From the IMG/VR virus record IMGVR_UViG_3300030102_006934, positions 90,713-154,712 of that record: 64,000 bases of DNA. One strand, written 5' to 3'. Source of the DNA: a virus. The translations under genes and the position numbers were made by a program. Below the pieces are notes generated by a model. That model was not told where the DNA came from. It saw nothing but the letters and a program-made list of their open reading frames with translations, and searched no databases. Positions 41,915 to 49,880 of the stretch are shown piece by piece. The stretch's first letter is position 1. Every line of letters starts with the position of its first letter.

Positions 41915-43318
41915 ATGGGTGGTATTAGAAATATAAAAAATTTAGCTAAAAGGTACAAGAAAGCCAAAATATATTTTCACCAAGATTTAGATGGTGTTAC
42001 CACCGCTCTAGCTATGAAAGATTATTTAAAAAATAATGGCATAGATGTCGTTGACTCTGAAGTGATACAATATGGTGATAGGGAGTTTGCCGTTAAAAAA
42101 CCTTCCGCCACTGGTGATGTGATGCCTGTTTTGGTTGATTTTTCTCACGGTAAACCGATGTTCATAATACATACAGACCACCACGATAGACAAATTGGGG
42201 CAGAAGATAATACATCTAAATCTTTTAGACAAGCTCGTTCAAACGTTGAAACTATATCACAAATTGTTTCCGATAAAGAGATATTCCCCTCAGATGATAT
42301 TAAAATGATTTCTACTGTAGATAGCGCTGATTTCGCTAAACTAGGAATAAAACCAGAACAACTAATGAATTATATTTTTAAGTATAACAATGAAAAAGAC
42401 CTACTTAAAAATAAAATAGCTATGGCATTAGTAACAAATAAATTACTTTTAGCTTACAAAAACAAACCTAAGTTTTTAGAGTATTTAGTTATGAACTCAA
42501 CCCCAAGTATTAAAAATATTTATCTAAATATAGTTAAAATGGCTAAAGAAGATGGTTATGTATCTCCAGAAGTAATGAAGTTGAATTTACAAAATTATAT
42601 TGAGTCTCAAAGTAAAAGTGATAAGGTAAACTATGATGAGGAATTCGGTATAATATCTCAATACGGTGGTGGAGCTTTATTCAAACCAGGTTCTTATGAT
42701 AGGTATGTACCCTTTAAATTGTACCCAAAAGCCAATTTTTTAGTTATAGCTTGGCCTCTAGGATTATTACAAGCTTCTTGTAACCCATTTAAAAAAGATA
42801 GAGAACTTAAAGGTGTTAATTTAGGGGAAATAGCTGATATAGTTTTAGAAAAATTTAAAGGAGAGTTAAAAGAAAAGAAAATAACAATAGATAGTATAAA
42901 ATATTTTGCTGAAAAAAGTAAGTACTTCAATGAGGATTCAGTGGGTTTTAATTTTAAAGATATGATATCTATGTTTGATGGTTCTGATGATGGTATTATT
43001 GGTTTAGGTCAACCACCTGAAGGTACTTCAGAAGATTACACAACAGAAAGGTGGGTAGAAGCGATAAAAAAGGTTATGTCTAAACCATATGACTCCTTAT
43101 CAAAAAGAGAATTAAAAGCTTTAAAAATGTTATCTGTTACGGGTTGGGATATGATTAAAGCCAACAGCGGTGGTCATAAATGTATTACCAACATATCTGG
43201 ATTAACTTACTTTGGTAAGGATGGTAAGGAGTTTTTGAAAAAATTTCAATCAGAGTTTGTTGATGAACTTAAAAGTAGGATTAGAAATAGTAAATTAAAA
43301 GAGGGAATACATACCTAG
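41915..43318 (+). CDS. DHH-family phosphoesterase (RecJ/NrnA-like)
   Basis: 467 residues. Motif I FHQDLDGVTTA (D24, D26) and the DHH motif in HTDHHDR (88-90) identify the DHH superfamily of Mn-dependent phosphoesterases. A C-terminal Gly/His motif (SGGHKCITN) resembles the GGGH of DHHA1 domains. It could be a single-strand exonuclease, an oligoribonuclease/nanoRNase or a cyclic-dinucleotide phosphodiesterase. The length is closer to RecJ-like phage proteins than to NrnA. A role in DNA/RNA turnover or in degrading host signalling nucleotides is possible. Confidence 0.85.
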   Translation: MGGIRNIKNLAKRYKKAKIYFHQDLDGVTTALAMKDYLKNNGIDVVDSEVIQYGDREFAVKKPSATGDVMPVLVDFSHGKPMFIIHTDHHDRQIGAEDNTSKSFRQARSNVETISQIVSDKEIFPSDDIKMISTVDSADFAKLGIKPEQLMNYIFKYNNEKDLLKNKIAMALVTNKLLLAYKNKPKFLEYLVMNSTPSIKNIYLNIVKMAKEDGYVSPEVMKLNLQNYIESQSKSDKVNYDEEFGIISQYGGGALFKPGSYDRYVPFKLYPKANFLVIAWPLGLLQASCNPFKKDRELKGVNLGEIADIVLEKFKGELKEKKITIDSIKYFAEKSKYFNEDSVGFNFKDMISMFDGSDDGIIGLGQPPEGTSEDYTTERWVEAIKKVMSKPYDSLSKRELKALKMLSVTGWDMIKANSGGHKCITNISGLTYFGKDGKEFLKKFQSEFVDELKSRIRNSKLKEGIHT

Positions 43319-43382
43319 AATCTTTGTAAGAAGAAAACTAGGATAATAACACTAAAATTTATTTAGTGAAAAATAATCTCTA

Positions 43383-43607
43383 ATGAGATATAAAAAAAAA
43401 ACGATTATGAATTGGAAAAATTTAAGAAAAGACTCTATACACATATTACAAATATTGTTTGGGTTGGTTATGTGTGTACTATACCCTTTTTGGTGGTATA
43501 ATGGTTACTTAGATACTCTTTATCTGAAAATAGCTGTAGGTGTTGCTGCCTATGGTGGTTTTTTAGGTTCTTTGGTTTGGTATATAAGACATAAAAAAAA
43601 TAATTAA
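43383..43607 (+). CDS. Small membrane protein (two transmembrane segments)
   Basis: 74 residues, or 66 from the inner ATG at 43407. Hydrophobic segments LQILFGLVMCVLYPFWWY and LKIAVGVAAYGGFLGSLVWY, basic ends. Holin-like size and topology, but no direct support. Followed by a bidirectional terminator. Confidence 0.6.
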   Translation: MRYKKKTIMNWKNLRKDSIHILQILFGLVMCVLYPFWWYNGYLDTLYLKIAVGVAAYGGFLGSLVWYIRHKKNN

Positions 43608-43611
43608 AAGA

Positions 43612-43633
43612 TAACCCCCATAAAGGGGGGTTA
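43612..43633. terminator. Bidirectional hairpin between convergent genes
   Basis: TAACCCCC pairs with GGGGGTTA around a short loop, with an A-rich 5' and a T-containing 3' flank. It lies between the 43383 gene and the minus-strand clpC. Confidence 0.7.
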
Positions 43634-43646
43634 TTTAAATAACTAA

Positions 43647-46112
43647 CTACTTAACGGTGACTACAATATCATCTTTAGAGACACCAACTTTTATGGTAGA
43701 ACCCTGTTTCAATGTGCCTTCTAACATTTTTTCAGCTATTGGATCTTCTACATATTTTTGTATAGCCCTATTCAAAGGTCTAGCCCCATACTTTTCATCA
43801 TAACCTTTCTCCACTAAGAAATCTTTTAGTTTTGATGATACGTTTAATTTATAACCCATTTCAGACATCCTATCAATTAGTTCATTTAATGGTAAGTCTA
43901 TTATTTTCTTAATATCTGATTTATCTAAAGACTTAAAAACTATGATATCATCTAATCTGTTTAAGAATTCTGGTGAGAAGGCTTTTTTAACAGAATCATT
44001 AATAACACCATCTCTTATATCTTCAAGATTATCTATTTTAGCCTTGGTACCAAAACCTACACCTGTACCAAAGTCTTGTAGTTTTCTAGCCCCTACGTTT
44101 GATGTCATTATTATTAGGGTGTTTTTAAAATTTATCTTCCTACCTAAACTATCTGTTAGAAACCCTTCATCTAATACTTGTAGTAAAATATTAAATACAT
44201 CTGTGTGAGCTTTCTCAATTTCATCTAATAGTATAACAGAATAAGGTTTTCTACGTACCTTTTCAGTGAGTTGTCCACCCTCTTCATACCCAACGTATCC
44301 TGGAGGAGCACCAATTAACTTAGAAGTACTATGTTTCTCCATATACTCAGACATGTCAACCCTAATTATAGAATCTTCCGAACCAAATATATTTTTGGCT
44401 AAAGTTTTAGCTAAATGAGTTTTACCAACACCAGTTGGGCCTAGAAACATAAAAGACCCAATTGGTTTATCTTCTGATTTTATACCCATTCTATTTCTTC
44501 TGATAGCTTTGGTTACTTGTTCAACAGCATCATCCTGACCAATAACTAAACCTTTCAAATCTTTAGACATACTTTTCAGTTTTTCTAAATCTGATTGATT
44601 TATTTTGTTGACGGGTATACCAGTTATTTTTGACACTACTTCGGCAACATTCTCTGATGTTACTACCCTTCTTTCGGTGTTTATAGATTCTAACCACTCG
44701 GCCGTTTTGTTCTCTAACTCTTGTTTTAACTTTCTTTCCTCATCTCTCAAATTAGCAGCATCTTCATATTTTTGAGCTTTTATCACCTTTTTCTTTTTCT
44801 CATCTATTTTTAAGATATTTTCTTCTAAAGTGATTATCTCTTTAGGTGCTTCTATTTTAGTTTGACTTCTAGCTCCAACCTCATCTAAAATATCTATAGA
44901 TTTATCTGGTTGTTCTCTATCCGTAATGTATCTACCAGCTAGTTTAACACAAGATTTTATAGAATCCTCTGTGTATGATACTTTATGATGGTCTTCATAA
45001 CGGTCTTTTATGTTATTTAATATAGTTAAAGTGTCTTCATTCGATGGTGGGTCTATAAGTACTGTTTGAAACCTTCTAGTCAATGCTCCATCCTTTTCAA
45101 AGTTTTCCCTAAACTCATCTAAAGTTGTGGCTCCTATACATTGAATTTCACCTCTAGCCAAAGCAGGTTTTAATATATTGGAAGCGTCTAAGGAGCCAGA
45201 CGAATTACCAGCACCAACCATTGTATGTATTTCATCAATGAATAATATAACATCAAAAGTTTTCTCCAATTCATCCATAATACCTTTAAGTCTTTCTTCA
45301 AATTGGCCTCTGTATTTGGTTCCAGCCACTAGTAAAGCTAAGTCTAATGAGACCACTCTTTTATCAAAAAGTACTCTTGGGCATTTTTTCTCAATTATTT
45401 TCAAAGCTAAACCTTCTACTATTGCGGTTTTACCCACCCCAGGTTCACCAATTAAAAGGGGGTTATTTTTTTTCCTCCTAGATAAAACTTGTGTGACCCT
45501 CTCTATTTCATCATTACGACCTATTATTGGGTCTATTTTACCTTGTTCAGCCAACTTTGTTATATCTCTGCCAAAATTATCTAAAATAGGTGTGTCTGTT
45601 TTTTCCCCTTTTGGTTTTTTGTAGTAACTACTTTTACCATCATTAAAATCATCAGCTATTCCACTCATATTTACTTCTTTTTTTATTTGTTTTAATTTTT
45701 CTTTAAATGTCTTATAGGTTATGTTCCTATTTGTTAAAACTTGGGTACATCCAAGTTCTTTTATTCTTAATATAGATAACATTAAGTGTTCAACACCCAC
45801 ATAGGGGTCACCTAATTTATCTGATTCTAACTCACAACTGTTTATTATTAAATTAGATTCACTGCTCAAATATAGTAATTTTTTCTTTAAACTAGGGTTT
45901 TTTACTTGTAATCTTTGGTATCCTTCTAATCTAGATATTAAATCTTCGATATCAAAACCCATGGCCTCAAGGGTTTCTATGACAATATTACCCTCATCAC
46001 TGATTATAGAAATTAATATGTGTACTGGTTCTATCATGTTAGAACCAGAATTAAGTGACTCGGTATAAGACCTTTTAATTATAGATTTTATTTCTTTATT
46101 CATGTTTTTCAT
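43647..46112 (-). CDS. clpC: ClpC-type AAA+ unfoldase
   Basis: 821 residues, full length. Clp N-domain (1-145), AAA1 with Walker A GEPGVGKT (222-229) and Walker B FIDEIH (291-296), a UVR-type motif (~443-470, KAQKYEDAANLRDEERKLKQ), AAA2 with Walker A GPTGVGKT (558-565) and Walker B LLDEIEKAH, then a ClpB-type small C-domain. The loop FGTGVGFGTK (681-690) holds VGF, the tripeptide by which ClpC docks on ClpP. No clpP is in the window, so it would use host ClpP or act alone. A phage copy could redirect host proteolysis or help capsid assembly. Confidence 0.93.
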   Translation of the reverse strand: MKNMNKEIKSIIKRSYTESLNSGSNMIEPVHILISIISDEGNIVIETLEAMGFDIEDLISRLEGYQRLQVKNPSLKKKLLYLSSESNLIINSCELESDKLGDPYVGVEHLMLSILRIKELGCTQVLTNRNITYKTFKEKLKQIKKEVNMSGIADDFNDGKSSYYKKPKGEKTDTPILDNFGRDITKLAEQGKIDPIIGRNDEIERVTQVLSRRKKNNPLLIGEPGVGKTAIVEGLALKIIEKKCPRVLFDKRVVSLDLALLVAGTKYRGQFEERLKGIMDELEKTFDVILFIDEIHTMVGAGNSSGSLDASNILKPALARGEIQCIGATTLDEFRENFEKDGALTRRFQTVLIDPPSNEDTLTILNNIKDRYEDHHKVSYTEDSIKSCVKLAGRYITDREQPDKSIDILDEVGARSQTKIEAPKEIITLEENILKIDEKKKKVIKAQKYEDAANLRDEERKLKQELENKTAEWLESINTERRVVTSENVAEVVSKITGIPVNKINQSDLEKLKSMSKDLKGLVIGQDDAVEQVTKAIRRNRMGIKSEDKPIGSFMFLGPTGVGKTHLAKTLAKNIFGSEDSIIRVDMSEYMEKHSTSKLIGAPPGYVGYEEGGQLTEKVRRKPYSVILLDEIEKAHTDVFNILLQVLDEGFLTDSLGRKINFKNTLIIMTSNVGARKLQDFGTGVGFGTKAKIDNLEDIRDGVINDSVKKAFSPEFLNRLDDIIVFKSLDKSDIKKIIDLPLNELIDRMSEMGYKLNVSSKLKDFLVEKGYDEKYGARPLNRAIQKYVEDPIAEKMLEGTLKQGSTIKVGVSKDDIVVTVK

Positions 46113-46153
46113 TATTACAATAATAGGTTAAATATTTAAAATTAACAAGCTGT

Positions 46154-46183
46154 TTGATTTTTTGTTTATTATAACTATATTTG
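46154..46183 (+). promoter_or_regulatory. Host-type promoter TTTG-N19-TATATTTG
   Basis: TTTG ending at 46156, 19 nt, TATATTTG 46176-46183. Followed by a 37-nt A/T-rich leader to ATG 46221. Divergent from clpC. Confidence 0.8.
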
Positions 46184-46220
46184 TTGTGTTTAAAAATAAT
46201 AAAATTTTAATAATAAATAA

Positions 46221-46445
46221 ATGATAAACATCCAAGATAAAAAACTTTTTAATATAACACTAGTTATTAAAAACGATCCAAACGATGAAGATGGTTTTGA
46301 TAGTGGTACATATACTGTTGACTTTAAAAACTCTTTTATGTCTATTAATGGTAATAGTATGATTATAGAGACAAAAAATGAAGATAGTATAATTGGGAAG
46401 GTATTTAATTTAAGGAGCGTTGAATCCTATAAGATATGGCAGTAA
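46221..46445 (+). CDS. Small hypothetical protein
   Basis: 74 residues, beta-rich (MINIQDKKLFNITLVIKNDP; YTVDFKNSFMSINGNSMIIE). Overlaps the KTSC gene by 10 nt, so the two are coupled. No family recognised. Confidence 0.65.
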   Translation: MINIQDKKLFNITLVIKNDPNDEDGFDSGTYTVDFKNSFMSINGNSMIIETKNEDSIIGKVFNLRSVESYKIWQ

Positions 46446-46735
46446 TAAAAAAAACAGAAAAAGACGGTATTGTTGAGTGTTTAATAGATTCTAGTAATAT
46501 ATTACATTCCGAGTATGATAAATCTAAAAATACTTTAAAGTTAACTTTTAAGTCTGGAACTAGGTACGTCTATAAAAATATTATTAATAGAGATTACGTT
46601 AGATTTGAGGTATCTGAAAGCCAAGGTTCAGTTTTTAATAAAACAATGACTAAATACGATTATAATAAGTTAATCTCTTTAACTGAAGAGGATTTATTGG
46701 TTTTAAAAGAAGAGATTATTAACCATAAAGATTAA
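46436..46735 (+). CDS. KTSC-domain protein
   Basis: 99 residues. SSNILHSEYDKSKNTLKLTF..SGTRYVYKNI...YVRFEVSESQGSVFNKTM is the KTSC pattern (short domain named after its Lys-Thr-Ser-Cys-like residues; here the Ser-Asn variant). These domains are common in phages and next to RNA/DNA enzymes; role unknown. Ends meet those of the minus-strand gene at 46736. Confidence 0.75.
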   Translation: MAVIKKTEKDGIVECLIDSSNILHSEYDKSKNTLKLTFKSGTRYVYKNIINRDYVRFEVSESQGSVFNKTMTKYDYNKLISLTEEDLLVLKEEIINHKD

Positions 46736-47065
46736 TTAAGTTCTTAAGTATGGTATAACACTAAGAACTTCCATACAAGGTGGTGATACTTTGGAGTTAC
46801 TAATAGTTTCTACCACAAAAATAGGCCCTTCTGTATGGACTATGTAATTTAATAATTTATTACTTTCACCATAATTTAGGAATTTGACAGTAACGTCTTT
46901 GAACCCATACTCTAACAATTTTTTAGATATTAAACTTTTAACACTCTGACCCGTACAAGGTATAGTTTCTAATACTTTAGCTACTTCGGCTGCGGTTACC
47001 TCATTTATTCTAACTTCAGTTAATTTAGCCATTTGTGACTCAGTTAATCTTATAATTTTTTTCAT
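46736..47065 (-). CDS. Tagged internal-head-protein candidate (109 aa)
   Basis: 109 residues. Begins MKKIIRLTE-SQMAKLTEVRINEV: basic tag with L-T-E|S, and two further candidate sites (L-T-E|V, I-N-E|V). The ~85-residue body has two Cys (IPCTG; PPCME). No known domain. The two genes on this strand (47623 and 47065) are 6 nt apart and both tagged. Confidence 0.65.
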   Translation of the reverse strand: MKKIIRLTESQMAKLTEVRINEVTAAEVAKVLETIPCTGQSVKSLISKKLLEYGFKDVTVKFLNYGESNKLLNYIVHTEGPIFVVETISNSKVSPPCMEVLSVIPYLRT

Positions 47066-47071
47066 TTTTAA

Positions 47072-47623
47072 TTAATTTTCGTATTCAAAGTCTAATCCAC
47101 TTTGTCTTTTTTCATATTCTTCGGAATCTAAACCAGCCTCATACATCCTACCTTCTTCGAAACCTTTATTATATACAATTTCCTTTATTTCATTAAATTC
47201 TTTTTCGGCTTGGTCTTTACCTTCTTCTTCTCCTTCTTTAAGTCCATCAGCGTAACCTTCATCGTATCCTTCATCGTGAGCGTTGAGTTTCGCATCAAGC
47301 ATATCATCTTCACAGTCATCCTTTCCTTCTCTAAAACCTTCATTGTAACCCTCTCTATGACCTTCTCCCCAAGCCAACTGTTTACCATCTTCTTGTGAGG
47401 TTTCTGCCACTTGTTTTATTATATCGGTCAATAGATTCAGTTCTTTATTTAATAAACCTAATCCATGTACTTTTTTGGCGATATGATTTAAAAACCAATT
47501 GCTGGCCCCATAGTCAGTTATAACATCAATCTTATCCTCTATTTGTTCTACACTAATAGGTTCAACATCTTTAGTCCAATCAAAATCATTTTCTTTTAAT
47601 ATTTTCTTAATAGTATTTCTCAT
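47072..47623 (-). CDS. Tagged protein with GY-EG repeats
   Basis: 183 residues. Tag MRNTIKKILKE-NDFDWTKDVEPI. Residues ~80-165 contain repeated G-x-x-E-G units (GEGHREGYNEGFREGKDD; DEGYDEGYADGLKEGEEEGK), likely a long acidic helix. The late-type promoter at 47632-47639 lies upstream. Inferred to be packaged; the repeat resembles flexible scaffolds or linkers more than an enzyme. Confidence 0.7.
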   Translation of the reverse strand: MRNTIKKILKENDFDWTKDVEPISVEQIEDKIDVITDYGASNWFLNHIAKKVHGLGLLNKELNLLTDIIKQVAETSQEDGKQLAWGEGHREGYNEGFREGKDDCEDDMLDAKLNAHDEGYDEGYADGLKEGEEEGKDQAEKEFNEIKEIVYNKGFEEGRMYEAGLDSEEYEKRQSGLDFEYEN

Positions 47624-47631
47624 TACATTTA

Positions 47632-47639
47632 ATAAATAT
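47632..47639 (-). promoter_or_regulatory. ATATTTAT late-type promoter motif (divergent pair, left)
   Basis: Minus-strand ATATTTAT, 8 nt before ATG 47623. Only 4 nt separate it from the plus-strand copy at 47644-47651. Confidence 0.65.
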
Positions 47640-47643
47640 TGTG

Positions 47644-47651
47644 ATATTTAT
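47644..47651 (+). promoter_or_regulatory. ATATTTAT late-type promoter motif (divergent pair, right)
   Basis: Ends 4 nt before ATG 47656. It overlaps an alternative ATG at 47650, which is why I choose 47656 as the start. Confidence 0.65.
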
Positions 47652-47655
47652 GAAT

Positions 47656-49530
47656 ATGGAGGTAAATGAGAAAGAAATTGAAAAATCTGATAGATCTATA
47701 GATTTATCTGGTTTTAAAGTGCAGGATGAACTTAATCCTAAAATATGGGATGAAGATCAAAAAATGAAATCTGACGTTAGAAAAACTTTGTTAAAGATTG
47801 CTGACGATTATTTTGAGTCTTTGGAATTACCTAAAGTTGATATTGAGGACGTAACCATGACTGGTTCTTTGGCTAATTATAATTGGTCTAAGTACTCCGA
47901 TGTTGATTTACATATTGTGGTGGATTATGATGATATTCCAGTAGATGAGGAGTTGGTACAGGACTTTCTTAAATCTAAAAGTTCTAATTGGAATAAAGAA
48001 CATGACGTTACCATTTATGGTTATGATGTGGAATTGTATGTACAAGATATAAACGAACCACATCACTCTACTGGTGTTTATTCCATATTAAAAGATGAGT
48101 GGGTGACTAAACCCAAAAAACAAAAAATATCATTTAATGACAAATCTGTGAAAGAAAAATCTAACCGTTTAATGGATAGGGTGGAAGAGATTTATGATGA
48201 AATGGATGAGGTAGATAATGAGGTCACAATTAAACGTGTTGATAAATTAACTGAAAAAATAAAAAAAATGCGTCAGTCTGGTCTAGAGTCTGGTGGTGAG
48301 TTTTCTGTTGAAAATATTGTTTTTAAAGTTTTAAGGCGTAATGGTATGTTAGATAGGTTGTATGATATTAAAACTGTGGCCTATGATAATTCAGTAACAC
48401 TAGAATCGACTAAATTAAATACCTTGATAGAGTCAATGTTAGATGATTCTTTGGATTGGATAAGGGATGTCACACCTAAAACTCCTATAAAAAAAGAATG
48501 TTGTACTGCGTATCAGGGTCATTTTAACATTGTTATGGATTATTTCAATGCTATAACAAGCAAATTAAAATATGGTGATTGGCAGTATTCAATAGATGGT
48601 CACAGTGGATCGGTTCTTTGGGAATCACCTACCATACCTGACTATGTTTTTTACGCAACACCTTATTGGGAGGGTGTTTCCAATGAATTACCTATTGATT
48701 ATTCGGGAGATATGGGAGACTACGATACTTTAGAAGATGTAGAATTACCAAAGTTCAATTATGAGGAGGATTTAATTAATTGGTTAAACTCTGAATACCC
48801 AAAGTTGGTTTCTAATAAGTTGAACCACCATGTAACCAATTTTTCAACATATAATGTTGAACACAGGATAAAAAAGGGTAAGTTACTAGAATTATTTAGT
48901 AAAAAAAATATGAGTAAGGGCGAATTAAAAAAAAAATTCAATAATTTTCTTTCTAAAGTAAAACAAGAAGGTGGTGAAACTAAAGAAGCGTATAAAATTT
49001 TAGTAAACTCAATAAAAAGTGGTCAAAACTTATCTAAAGAAGAAAGAGACAAGGTAACCGAACAACTCAAAGATATACTTAAGTTGGCTGGGTTTACTGT
49101 AGCTTCTATATTACCAGGTGGTATCTTATATTTAATGTTATCTAAAGTTGATAAATTTAAAAAGCATTTATTACCATCTTCTTTTCTTGAAGAAACAAAA
49201 GATTTTGATTGGGTAAAGGACGTTAAAGAAACTGATTCATGGAAAAGAATTGATTTTGTGGTGTTTAAGGATGGGGGTTATATTGGTACCCCCACTATTC
49301 TAAGACAAGATTTTTTTGAAAGGGAGAAAAAAATTGGTAATAGTATTTGGGTTGAAGATGATTATGAAATAGTTGATGAATTTCACGTTTTATACCCACC
49401 TAATAATTTTAGTGGTTCAGCTGTCTCAAACCTTTTGGATGAGTGTTACCATCATTTAAAGTTGGGTGTTATGCCTTCCGATTCTTACGTATACAATGAA
49501 GAACTTAATAAATTCGAACCTAACACATAA
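47656..49530 (+). CDS. Nucleotidyltransferase polyprotein with LETM1-like segment
   Basis: 624 residues from ATG 47656 (47650 and GTG 47641 are in-frame alternatives). Residues ~66-130 hold a Pol-beta-type nucleotidyltransferase core: TGSLANYNWSKYSDVDLHIV with GS at 70-71, D82/D84 and E126 in VELYV. Junction L-I-E259|S (LDWIRDV) begins a module paralogous to module 101-237 of the 25931 protein (VFYATPYWEG). Residues ~400-500 resemble a LETM1-like phage segment (KLAGFTVASILPGGILYLML). Junction L-E-E513|T (KDFDWVKDV) starts the last module. Inferred: a packaged precursor that releases a nucleotidyltransferase; its target (tRNA, protein or nucleotide) is unknown. Confidence 0.78.
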   Translation: MEVNEKEIEKSDRSIDLSGFKVQDELNPKIWDEDQKMKSDVRKTLLKIADDYFESLELPKVDIEDVTMTGSLANYNWSKYSDVDLHIVVDYDDIPVDEELVQDFLKSKSSNWNKEHDVTIYGYDVELYVQDINEPHHSTGVYSILKDEWVTKPKKQKISFNDKSVKEKSNRLMDRVEEIYDEMDEVDNEVTIKRVDKLTEKIKKMRQSGLESGGEFSVENIVFKVLRRNGMLDRLYDIKTVAYDNSVTLESTKLNTLIESMLDDSLDWIRDVTPKTPIKKECCTAYQGHFNIVMDYFNAITSKLKYGDWQYSIDGHSGSVLWESPTIPDYVFYATPYWEGVSNELPIDYSGDMGDYDTLEDVELPKFNYEEDLINWLNSEYPKLVSNKLNHHVTNFSTYNVEHRIKKGKLLELFSKKNMSKGELKKKFNNFLSKVKQEGGETKEAYKILVNSIKSGQNLSKEERDKVTEQLKDILKLAGFTVASILPGGILYLMLSKVDKFKKHLLPSSFLEETKDFDWVKDVKETDSWKRIDFVVFKDGGYIGTPTILRQDFFEREKKIGNSIWVEDDYEIVDEFHVLYPPNNFSGSAVSNLLDECYHHLKLGVMPSDSYVYNEELNKFEPNT

Positions 49531-49548
49531 ATTTAAACAATAATAAAC

Positions 49549-49556
49549 ATATTTAT
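49549..49556 (+). promoter_or_regulatory. ATATTTAT late-type promoter motif
   Basis: 16 nt before ATG 49573; heads the structural unit 49573-54268. Confidence 0.6.
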
Positions 49557-49572
49557 ATAAAAAGACAAAATT

Positions 49573-49869
49573 ATGACACTACATTCAGTTATGCATTTAA
49601 GTACAGAGGCTAATTATTCAGCATATACTTATACCGCTTTTATAATTATAGATAACGCAACTGGTTCACCATTTACAATTAATGGAACAACCTTCTCCCC
49701 ACCCAACAATTGGGATGGTAAAGTCATACCACTGACAATAGACCCTAGTGGTACGCCTAGTAACGCTCAATTAATGTTTTTGGGTAACCCTAAACCTGAG
49801 TTTTTCAGACCAGGACCTCCAGGACAAGGTGGTGTTACTACCGATGGTTTTAACAACATAAAAGGTTAA
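49573..49869 (+). CDS. Small beta-rich structural-type protein
   Basis: 98 residues. beta-sandwich-like composition with few charges (MTLHSVMHLSTEANYSAYTY) and a Pro/Gly-rich loop FRPGPPGQGG. Could be a head-decoration or tail protein given its place at the start of the structural block. Family not recognised. Confidence 0.65.
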   Translation: MTLHSVMHLSTEANYSAYTYTAFIIIDNATGSPFTINGTTFSPPNNWDGKVIPLTIDPSGTPSNAQLMFLGNPKPEFFRPGPPGQGGVTTDGFNNIKG

Positions 49870-49880
49870 CATAAAAATAT

